This document shows, one piece after another, positions 41,544 through 48,894 of a DNA stretch of 64,000 nucleotides (position 1 is its first letter; every line of letters starts with the position of its first letter). Both the position numbers and the translations under genes were made by a program. The stretch is from assembly GCF_021353295.2 (NCBI RefSeq), contig NZ_CP120635.1:1601001-1665000 (forward strand). The letters run 5' to 3'. The notes beneath the pieces were generated by a model that did no database searches, was not told the DNA's origin, and worked only from the letters and a program-made list of their open reading frames with translations. The stretch is from Pseudodesulfovibrio thermohalotolerans (GTDB taxonomy: Bacteria; Desulfobacterota; Desulfovibrionia; Desulfovibrionales; Desulfovibrionaceae).

Positions 41544-43112
41544 ATGAGCGTAAACCGCGAGCGAGGAGCAATGAGTAGCAAGTTGAATAGCGGCGATAGG
41601 GCGGCTTACATCGGTTTTTTCGTAGGTCCGTTGGTTTTTGTGAGCATGTTGTTGCTGCCTCCGCCTTCGGGATTGAATATTCAAGCCTGGCGCGTGGCGG
41701 CGGTAACGGCCTTGATGGCCATTTGGTGGGTGACGGAGTCCATTCCGATTCCGGCCACCTCCCTGCTTCCCATTGCGCTTTTCCCGCTGCTCGGGATCAT
41801 GAAGTCGAGCGCGGCAACATCGCCGTACGGCAACCATTTAATCTATCTTTTCATGGGCGGTTTCTTTCTGGCCGTGACCATGGAACGCTGGAACCTGCAT
41901 AAGCGGGTCGCCATCCATACCATACGGCTGGTGGGAGCCAGTCCGGGGCGAATGGTGCTCGGATTCATGATCGCAACGGGCTTTTTGTCCATGTGGGTAT
42001 CCAACACGGCCACCACCATGCTCATGATTCCCATCGGCCTGGCCGTCATCAAGCAGGCCACCGGCTTTGACGCGGGCATGATAAAGGCTTGTTCCTCCAC
42101 CGGGCCGGAATCCAATTTCGGCAAATGTCTGATGCTCGGCATTGCCTATTCCGCTTCCATGGGCGGCGTCGCCACGATCATCGGCACCCCGGCCAATACC
42201 GTCATGGTGGGCATGATGGAGAAAATGTACGGCGTCCAGATCGGCTTCGGCCAGTGGATGCTGTTCGGGCTTCCGTTGGGCGTGAGCATGATGGCCGTCG
42301 CCTGGGTTTTGATGACCCGCGTGTTGTTTCCCATGGACGGCCTCGTCCTGACCGGCAGCGAGGAGATCATTGAAAGCGAGCTCCGCGCGCTCGGGCCGAT
42401 GAAGCCTGAGGAAAAGCGGATCATCGCGGTCAGTTCCTTTGTCGCCATTTGCTGGCTCAGCCGCGGGTTTCTGGAAAAACTTTCGTTTATCAACGATTTT
42501 TTCCCGGATTTCAGTTTTGTGCATGACACCACCATCGGCATTATCGGCGCCTTGCTGATGTTCGCCATCCCAACCAACCTGCGCAAGAAGCAGTTCCTTC
42601 TGGACTGGCAGACCGCCGTTAAGATTCCCTGGAACGTGATCCTGCTTTTCGGCGGCGGGTTGGCCATCGCCAATGGATTCGCGAAAACCGGGCTGGCCGC
42701 CTACATCGCGTCGCTGTTGACCGGCCTGGACGGGTTGAACCTGATGCTGTTCGTGGCGATTGTGGTCTGGCTGACCACCCTGTTGACGGAAAGCACCTCC
42801 AATACCGCCACGGCCACGCTCCTGGTGCCTATCATGGGGGCTGCTGCTATCGCCCTTGGCGTGCACCCGTACGCCACCATAGTGGGCGCGGCCGTGGCGG
42901 CCTCCTTTGCCTTCATGCTGCCGGTGGCGACACCGCCCAACGCCGTGGTCTTCGGCAGCGGTTGTATCTCCGTCGGCCAGATGGTCAGGACGGGCATATG
43001 GTTGAATATGATCGGTACGGTCATGATTACGCTGTTCGTCCTTTATTTCCTGCCCATCGTATGGGGTATCGACCTCCACACCCTGCCGGAGTGGGCGGTA
43101 ATCATAAAATAA
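41544..43112 (+). CDS. DASS-family (SLC13) sodium/dicarboxylate or sulfate symporter
   Basis: 522 residues from ATG 41544 (GGGGGAG six bases upstream). Two SNT motifs (VSNTATTMLMIPIGLAV; TSNTATATLLVPIMGAAA), WWVTESIPIPATSLLPIALF and YLFMGGFFLAVTMERWNLHK are typical of DASS transporters that take up sulfate or C4-dicarboxylates with sodium. About eleven membrane segments. In a sulfate reducer either substrate fits. It is a single gene with a long leader. Confidence 0.9.
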   Translation: MSVNRERGAMSSKLNSGDRAAYIGFFVGPLVFVSMLLLPPPSGLNIQAWRVAAVTALMAIWWVTESIPIPATSLLPIALFPLLGIMKSSAATSPYGNHLIYLFMGGFFLAVTMERWNLHKRVAIHTIRLVGASPGRMVLGFMIATGFLSMWVSNTATTMLMIPIGLAVIKQATGFDAGMIKACSSTGPESNFGKCLMLGIAYSASMGGVATIIGTPANTVMVGMMEKMYGVQIGFGQWMLFGLPLGVSMMAVAWVLMTRVLFPMDGLVLTGSEEIIESELRALGPMKPEEKRIIAVSSFVAICWLSRGFLEKLSFINDFFPDFSFVHDTTIGIIGALLMFAIPTNLRKKQFLLDWQTAVKIPWNVILLFGGGLAIANGFAKTGLAAYIASLLTGLDGLNLMLFVAIVVWLTTLLTESTSNTATATLLVPIMGAAAIALGVHPYATIVGAAVAASFAFMLPVATPPNAVVFGSGCISVGQMVRTGIWLNMIGTVMITLFVLYFLPIVWGIDLHTLPEWAVIIK

Positions 43113-43163
43113 GGATTCGCCTTCGGGGAAGTGAGCAGCTCCGGAGGAAGCCAATCAGGCGCG

Positions 43164-43197
43164 CCCCCTCTGCCCAACGGCGGAGGGGGTTTGTTTT
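43164..43197 (+). terminator. Terminator of the symporter gene
   Basis: CCCCCTC pairs with GAGGGGG across TGCCCAACGGCG, followed by TTTGTTTT. Confidence 0.75.
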
Positions 43198-43230
43198 GAC
43201 CTCCCAGGCGGGTGGTGCTAGGTTCTCCAT

Positions 43231-44193
43231 ATGACCAATACCCTTGGAGATTCGCTGTTTCAACGCAAACAGACCGCCTTTCTGCTTTCTCCCGACAAGT
43301 CCCTGTCCGAGCTGTTGCAACGGCTCTGGTCACCGGATGTTTTGGAGTTTCGGGTTTTCGACAGGGGGGCGAGGGCCATTGAGCTCATGTTTACCGATCC
43401 GCCGGACCTGTTGGTGGTGGATGATAGGCTGACGGATATCTCCGGCCGCCAGGTCGCCAATCTGGTCAAGAGCGAGAATGTTTACCGTCAGCTCCCTGTT
43501 GTCCTGTGTCTGGACGCCGTCGAAGGAGAGGAGCCCTGGAACTGGAATCAGCTTGAGGTGGACGATTTTCTGGTGCGTCCTCTCGATCCCGCCGAGGTGC
43601 GCAATCGCATCAACCTGACCCTTTGCCGGGCCATGCGCGCACTGGACGCCAATCCCCTGTCCAAGCTGCCGGGCAACACCTCCATTATTCAGCGCATCCA
43701 GCAGCTCATCGACTCCGGCGACGACTTTGCCCTGGCCTATTGCGATCTCGACTATTTCAAGTCCTACAACGACAAGTACGGCTTTTCGCGCGGCGACGAG
43801 GTGCTCATGATGGCCGCGCGGGTCATCGTCAACACCATCCGCAGCTACCAGGGCGTGTCGAGTTTTGTCGGGCACGTGGGCGGCGACGACTTCGTGTTCA
43901 TTCTGCCCTCGGACAAGGCCGAGGACGCCTGTAAACGGATTATCAAGGCATTTGACCAGATCGTTCCGCATTTTTACGATCCCGAGGACCGCAAGCGCGG
44001 CAATATCACTTCCGTTGACCGCGAGGGCAAGACCAAGGTATTTCCGCTTATGGCCATCTCACTGGCCGTGGTGGTCAACACCGGCGGACGTATCGGGCAT
44101 TACGGCGAGGTCTCGTCCATCGCCGTGGAATTAAAGAAAAAGGCCAAGGAAGTCCCGGAGAGCAGCTATGTCATCGACCGGCGCAAATCCTGA
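43231..44193 (+). CDS. REC-GGDEF response regulator
   Basis: 320 residues. The receiver-like N-terminal domain (about 15-130) has Asp in DLLVVDDRLTDISGRQ but a weak second half. The GGDEF domain (about 145-290) has LAYCDLDYFKSYNDKYGFSR and the active-site loop HVGGDDFVF, GGDDF in place of GG[DE]EF. No inhibitory RxxD is seen in front. It may make c-di-GMP or only bind nucleotide. It overlaps the next gene by 26 bases. Confidence 0.85.
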   Translation: MTNTLGDSLFQRKQTAFLLSPDKSLSELLQRLWSPDVLEFRVFDRGARAIELMFTDPPDLLVVDDRLTDISGRQVANLVKSENVYRQLPVVLCLDAVEGEEPWNWNQLEVDDFLVRPLDPAEVRNRINLTLCRAMRALDANPLSKLPGNTSIIQRIQQLIDSGDDFALAYCDLDYFKSYNDKYGFSRGDEVLMMAARVIVNTIRSYQGVSSFVGHVGGDDFVFILPSDKAEDACKRIIKAFDQIVPHFYDPEDRKRGNITSVDREGKTKVFPLMAISLAVVVNTGGRIGHYGEVSSIAVELKKKAKEVPESSYVIDRRKS

Positions 44194-45118
44194 CGCTCGC
44201 GGCGAATTCGTTCGTGGATTCCTCGCCTACCTCGAAGTGGAGAAGGGCTATTCCCCGGCGACCATCCGTTCGTACGCCACCGACCTGGACCAGTTCCAGG
44301 CGTTTCTTTCGGAACGCAAGGCAACCCTGGAGCGGCCTGCCCGGGTTAATCGCGATCATGTTCGCGGCTTTTTGGCCGAGTTGCATCGAAGGCGGATCAC
44401 CAAGACCTCCATGGGGCGAAAACTTTCGAGCCTGCGGGCCTATTTCAAGTATCTTCTGCGCCACAAGATCATAGCCAAGGACCCCATGGCGGGCATTCGC
44501 AATCCCAAGCAGGAGAAGCGGCATCCGCAGATGCTCAATGTGGATCAGGCCGTCTCCCTCATGGAGGCGAAGGTGGACCCGGACCCGGAAGGTCTGCGCG
44601 ACATAGCCCTGGCCGAGGTGCTCTACGGCTCGGGCCTGCGTATCAGCGAGGCCATCGGCCTGGATCTCAACGATGTGGATTCCGACGTCATCCGCGTCAC
44701 CGGCAAGGGGAACAAGGAGCGCATAGTGCCCCTGTCCGATGCGGCGGTGGAGCGCATTCGCCGCTACATGGGCCAGCGTCACGCCTTTCTCGGGGAGAAC
44801 TATGCCGAGCAGGCCCTGTTTCTCAGTTCCCGCGCGGGCAAACGGCTCGACCGGCGGCAGGCCAACCGCATTGTGGCCAAGCTCGCCAAGCTCGCCGGGC
44901 TTCCGCAGGATGTGCATCCGCATATGCTGCGTCACAGCTTCGCCACGCATATGCTTGAGGCCGGGGCCGATTTGCGCAGTGTGCAGGAATTGCTTGGGCA
45001 TGAGAATCTGACCACCACCCAGAGATATACGCATCTGGACATGCAGCGCATCATGCAGGTATACGATCACGCGCACCCGCTGGCAGGCGGCGGCGACACC
45101 GACACCAACGAAGACTAA
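44168..45118 (+). CDS. Tyrosine recombinase XerC/XerD
   Basis: 316 residues. The N-terminal SAM-like domain (residues 10-100: YLEVEKGYSPATIRSYATDL) is followed by a catalytic domain with Arg in LYGSGLRISEAIGL, HMLRHSFATHMLEAGADLRS (HxLRH), GHENLTTTQRYTHL (H and Tyr). It resolves chromosome dimers at dif; the length is normal. XerC or XerD cannot be separated by eye. It starts inside the end of the GGDEF gene. Confidence 0.9.
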   Translation: MSSTGANPDARGEFVRGFLAYLEVEKGYSPATIRSYATDLDQFQAFLSERKATLERPARVNRDHVRGFLAELHRRRITKTSMGRKLSSLRAYFKYLLRHKIIAKDPMAGIRNPKQEKRHPQMLNVDQAVSLMEAKVDPDPEGLRDIALAEVLYGSGLRISEAIGLDLNDVDSDVIRVTGKGNKERIVPLSDAAVERIRRYMGQRHAFLGENYAEQALFLSSRAGKRLDRRQANRIVAKLAKLAGLPQDVHPHMLRHSFATHMLEAGADLRSVQELLGHENLTTTQRYTHLDMQRIMQVYDHAHPLAGGGDTDTNED

Positions 45119-45129
45119 CGGAGACATCA

Positions 45130-45636
45130 ATGGAGAATCCCCTGGTCCTTCTGGAAACCCCGGAAGGCGAAATTCTTATCGAGCTTTTCCCGGACAAGGC
45201 CCCGAAAACGGTCGAGAATTTCCTCAACTACGTGGACGATGAATTCTACGACGGTACCCTGTTTCACCGGGTCATCAAGGGGTTCATGATTCAGACCGGC
45301 GGCCTGACTTTTTCCATGGAGGAGAAGGAGACCCGCGCTCCCATCGAGAACGAGGCTACCAACGGCCTGAAGAATCTCAAGGGAACCGTGGCCATGGGAC
45401 GGTTGCCCGAGCCGCACAGCGCCACGTCCCAGTTCTACATCAACGTGGCCGACAACGCGGACCTGGACCACACCGGAACGGATGACGAGAACTTCGGTTA
45501 CTGCGTGTTCGGCGAGGTTGTCGACGGCATGAACGTGGCCGAAAAGATCAGCAAGACCCGCACCCGCTCCTACCAGGGCTTTGACGATGTCCCGGTGGAC
45601 CCGGTTTCCATCATTACCGCCCGCCGGTTCGAGTAG
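45130..45636 (+). CDS. Peptidyl-prolyl isomerase, cyclophilin type
   Basis: 168 residues. Cyclophilin signatures: KTVENFLNYVDDEFYDGTLF, HRVIKGFMIQTGG, GTVAMGRLPEPHSATSQFYI and NFGYCVFGEVVDGMNVAEKI. No signal peptide, so cytoplasmic (PpiB-like). Twelve bases from the xer stop. Confidence 0.9.
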   Translation: MENPLVLLETPEGEILIELFPDKAPKTVENFLNYVDDEFYDGTLFHRVIKGFMIQTGGLTFSMEEKETRAPIENEATNGLKNLKGTVAMGRLPEPHSATSQFYINVADNADLDHTGTDDENFGYCVFGEVVDGMNVAEKISKTRTRSYQGFDDVPVDPVSIITARRFE

Positions 45637-45642
45637 AAAAGG

Positions 45643-45850
45643 GCTCCTCATTTTAAGGGAGCTATACTGTTACCTTTCCACCTACGCGGAAGAACCCCGC
45701 GAAGCGAAAAAGCCGCGCCGCAGGCGCATACAAGGGATACAAGGGGGCGAGCCCTTGCCCGCCGGAGGCGAAATCACCCGACGATTGCCGCGAAGCGGCT
45801 TTCAAACCTGATTTCCCTCTCCGGTAATAAAGAGGGGCGTTCCCTTTTTT
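45643..45850 (+). other. Noncoding segment with hairpins after cyclophilin
   Basis: The gap 45637-45982 has no convincing gene. It contains GCTCC/GGAGC (about 45643-45662), several CG-rich short dyads, and a CCCTCT/AGAGGG stem near 45813-45835 followed by CCCTTTTTT, a probable terminator of the cyclophilin gene. Confidence 0.5.
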
Positions 45851-45930
45851 AAAGCATCCTCAAGACGGCAGTGGGGTGGTGACAAGCCGGTCGTGCGTGC
45901 ACAACACAGTCAAAGGCGTCAGAAAACGAA

Positions 45931-45959
45931 AAAGGGGCCGCCCATTGGGCGGCCCCTTT
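45931..45959. terminator. Bidirectional terminator
   Basis: AAAGGGGCCGCCC-ATT-GGGCGGCCCCTTT, a perfect 13-bp stem with A and T runs, ends the minus-strand nitronate-monooxygenase-like gene and also faces cyclophilin. Confidence 0.85.
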
Positions 45960-45982
45960 ACTTATTCAACAGTAATCGGTGT

Positions 45983-47152
45983 CTACTTGTTCAGGGCTTG
46001 CTTGAGGCGGCGTTCGGCCTCTTCCTTGGTGTCCTGAAGCATCTTGCCGACATCCTGGTATTTGCGCTCGGCGTCCTCGCGCAGATCGGTCATCAGTTCC
46101 TTGACGGTGATGATCTTGTCCACGAGATAGGCATTGGCTCCGGCAAAGGCGAAGCCGTTTTTGAGCTTGCCCTTGTAGGCGTTCACCAGAGCCTGTGCAA
46201 TGCAGTAGGGGGAATTGTCCTCGGCGCAGGAGTGCAGGCATTTGTGCACGCACTTCTTGGGGTGCTTGAGTCCGGCGGACACGGCGTCGAGGAAACCGTT
46301 CCTGATGGCGCGGCCGGGCATCCCCACAGGGCTCTTGATGATGGTGACGTCTTCGGCCTTGGCGTTGACGTAGGCCTGCTTGAAGGCTTCGTCCGCGTCG
46401 CATTCCTTGGTGGCCACGAAACGGGTGCCCATCTGGACGCCGGATGCGCCCATTTCGAGGAAGCGGGCGATGTCCTCGCCGGTGTAGACGCCGCCGGCCG
46501 CGATGACCGGGATCGGCTTCTGGTGCTTTTCGCGGTAGGGGGCCACGGCCTCGACCACCTGGGCCAGGATCTTTTCCAGTTGGTATTCGGGGTCGTTGAT
46601 CTGTTCGGCCTTGAAACCGAGGTGACCGCCCGCCTTGGGGCCTTCGACGACGAAACCGTCGGGCAGGTAATTGAATTTGTTGGCCCACTTGCGGCACAGG
46701 ATGGAGGCTGCGCGGCCCGAGGAGACGATGGGCACGAGCTTGGTGCGCAGTTCTTCCTTCATCTCGTCGGAGACTTCGCGCAGGTAGCTCGGCAGATCGA
46801 GGGGCAGGCCCGCTCCGGAGATGATAATGTCCACCTTTTCGCGGATGGAGGTGCGGACCATGTCGCCGTAGTTGGTCAGGGCGCACATGATGTTCACGCC
46901 CAACAGGCCGTCGGTCATCTTGGACCGTGCCTTGCGGATTTCGTCAATGAGGCTGCGGCGATCGGCCCCTTCGGGGTCCTTGGCGCGTTGAGGATCGCGC
47001 ATACCGATCATGGATGTGGCGATGACGCCTACGCCGCCTTCGTTGGCCACGGCGCTGGCCAGTCCGGACAGGGAGATGCCAACGCCCATGCCGCCCTGGA
47101 TGATGGGCAGTCGTGCGGTGACATCACCGAAATTGAGACTGGGTAATTTCAT
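45983..47152 (-). CDS. FMN-dependent nitronate monooxygenase family protein
   Basis: 389 residues. TIM-barrel family signatures: LPIIQGGMGVGISLSGLASA, EGPKAGGHLGF, IAAGGVYTGEDIARFLEMGA and QMGTRFVATKECDADEAFKQ. Near the C-terminus is CVHKCLHSCAEDNSPYCIAQ, four spaced cysteines (Cx3Cx3Cx7C). Relatives include 2-nitropropane dioxygenase and FabK enoyl reductase; the substrate is unknown. It lies 89 bases after the LhgO-like gene. Confidence 0.85.
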   Translation of the reverse strand: MKLPSLNFGDVTARLPIIQGGMGVGISLSGLASAVANEGGVGVIATSMIGMRDPQRAKDPEGADRRSLIDEIRKARSKMTDGLLGVNIMCALTNYGDMVRTSIREKVDIIISGAGLPLDLPSYLREVSDEMKEELRTKLVPIVSSGRAASILCRKWANKFNYLPDGFVVEGPKAGGHLGFKAEQINDPEYQLEKILAQVVEAVAPYREKHQKPIPVIAAGGVYTGEDIARFLEMGASGVQMGTRFVATKECDADEAFKQAYVNAKAEDVTIIKSPVGMPGRAIRNGFLDAVSAGLKHPKKCVHKCLHSCAEDNSPYCIAQALVNAYKGKLKNGFAFAGANAYLVDKIITVKELMTDLREDAERKYQDVGKMLQDTKEEAERRLKQALNK

Positions 47153-47241
47153 TATATGTACCTCTCATAGTGCTGATGATTACAAGTCCATTGCGCTGAA
47201 TCCGTGTTCAAGTCAAGGCAAACAGGTGTTTCAAATGGGTG

Positions 47242-48438
47242 TCATGAATTTATGACGTGCTCTTTGACCACTAGTTCGGCGAAATACATGGAACTGGTGA
47301 AGGCCGGGGAAATCGAGTTGAGAATATGGACGCTGTTCCGCGCCTTTTCGATGACGAAATCCATGACGAGCTGGTTCGTCCTGATGTCCACGAGCTGCGG
47401 CCGGATGCCAGCCTTGGCGGATGGGAGCATGTCCTCGGGCCTGAGTTCCTTGACCAGCCGGGCCGCGTCCTTGAAGAAGTGCCGGAAGAAGTATTTGCGC
47501 GGTTCTTCCAAGGCGATGGCCCTGAATTTGGGGTTTTCCAGGAACAAGCGCATGTCGCGGAAGAGGATTGCCGGAATTTCCGTGTCCACTCCCCGGAGGA
47601 TACCGTAGTTTTCGCGACCGAAGGCGGGGATGGCCGTGGGGCCGACATAGACGTCGCCGTGTACGCTGCGGGTGAAGTGTACGCCCAGGAACGGGTTCTT
47701 GATGTTCGGGACCGGGTAGATGGACCCCTTGATCCTGTCGGCGGCCGGTTTGGCGAGCTTGCGGTAGATGCCTTTGAACGGGAGCAGGCGGTAGTTCTCG
47801 GCGATGCCGAAGGCCTGCGCCACCTTGTCGCTGTAGGCTCCGGCCGCGTTGATGAACAACTTGTGACCGATGTCGCCCTGGCTGGTGGATATGATGTTCG
47901 GCCCGGTTGCGCCGGTGAAGCGGGTGTTGAAGAAAAAGCGGACCTTTCCGCTCGTCTCCAGTTCCTCGCGCAGGGCTTCGAGCACGCGTTTGGGATCGAC
48001 CACGCTGGTCAGGGGCGAATACAGGGCTCGGTCCACGGTGCGCGCGTTGGGCTCGATTTCGGCCAACCGCCTTTCGTCGATCATTTCCACGGTGCCGCCG
48101 TTGGCCGTGGCCCGTCGCAGCAGCTCGTCCAGAACTCCTTTTTCGTCCTCGGTCCTGGCCACGATGACCTTGCCCGACTTGAAGAGGGGCAGCCTCTTTG
48201 CTTCGCAGAAGGCCTTCATACGCCGGTTGCCTTCAAGGCACATTTCGGCCTTGAGTGTGCCCGGATCGTAATAGATGCCCGCGTGGAGCACGCCGCTGTT
48301 GCGGCCCGAGGCGTGCCTGCCCTGCGCGGGTTCCTTGTCGAAGACGATGATGTCGTCGCATCCGGCCCTGACCAGCTCGCGGGCGATGGTCAGTCCGAGG
48401 ATGCCCGCTCCGCAAATGACGGTGTGCGCCGAATACAT
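47242..48438 (-). CDS. L-2-hydroxyglutarate oxidase/dehydrogenase-like FAD protein
   Basis: 398 residues. FAD-binding Rossmann fold at the N-terminus (VICGAGILGLTIARELVRAG, FDKE), then ASGRNSGVLHAGIYYDPGTL and LKAEMCLEGNRRMKAFCEAK, characteristic of LhgO-type enzymes. The middle has LLPFKGIYRKL and the C-terminus IRPQLVDI. It would oxidise L-2-hydroxyglutarate or a related hydroxy acid and pass electrons to quinone or an ETF. Four bases after the PPC gene. Confidence 0.85.
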   Translation of the reverse strand: MYSAHTVICGAGILGLTIARELVRAGCDDIIVFDKEPAQGRHASGRNSGVLHAGIYYDPGTLKAEMCLEGNRRMKAFCEAKRLPLFKSGKVIVARTEDEKGVLDELLRRATANGGTVEMIDERRLAEIEPNARTVDRALYSPLTSVVDPKRVLEALREELETSGKVRFFFNTRFTGATGPNIISTSQGDIGHKLFINAAGAYSDKVAQAFGIAENYRLLPFKGIYRKLAKPAADRIKGSIYPVPNIKNPFLGVHFTRSVHGDVYVGPTAIPAFGRENYGILRGVDTEIPAILFRDMRLFLENPKFRAIALEEPRKYFFRHFFKDAARLVKELRPEDMLPSAKAGIRPQLVDIRTNQLVMDFVIEKARNSVHILNSISPAFTSSMYFAELVVKEHVINS

Positions 48439-48442
48439 CGAT

Positions 48443-48886
48443 CTATTCCTTGCTCAGCAGGGAAACTCCCCTTCGGGTGTTTTGTTTGCGGAGCAGGTCC
48501 GTGCCCACTATTTCCATGACCACGACTTCGCCTACCAGCCAGACGTCCAGGCCCGGGCGGATGCAGCCGGTCAGGGTTTCGCCGTCGCGGCCAAGGGCCG
48601 CGTGCATGTGCAGGACGGGTTCGCCCGACTCGTCCGGGAACAGGGTGCCCAGTCCGATCACTTCGCGGGCTCCTTGTACCGGACAGAGGATGGGGTCGAT
48701 GACCAGGGCCTTGCCGTCCTTGGGGCCGGACACCACGTTGCCCTTGTCCGCGCCGCCGATGAGGGTACACAGGGCGGCCTTGATATCGTGTTCACGGGCG
48801 AATTCTTCGAGGCAGCCCGGGAGCCGCTCTCCATTTTCCAGGCGCAGGGTGAAAACCCTGCCCACATTGCCTTGGCTGTACTGCAT
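48443..48886 (-). CDS. PPC/DUF296 domain protein
   Basis: 147 residues from ATG 48886. The PPC fold is visible in VGRVFTLRLENGERLPGCLE, ALCTLIGGADKGNVVSG and the metal-site motif LHMHAALGRDG (HxHxxxG). Single-domain PPC proteins in bacteria are trimeric and of uncertain function. It starts eight bases after the AddB-like stop. It is probably co-transcribed with the genes around it. Confidence 0.8.
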   Translation of the reverse strand: MQYSQGNVGRVFTLRLENGERLPGCLEEFAREHDIKAALCTLIGGADKGNVVSGPKDGKALVIDPILCPVQGAREVIGLGTLFPDESGEPVLHMHAALGRDGETLTGCIRPGLDVWLVGEVVVMEIVGTDLLRKQNTRRGVSLLSKE

Positions 48887-48894
48887 GGGAAAAC

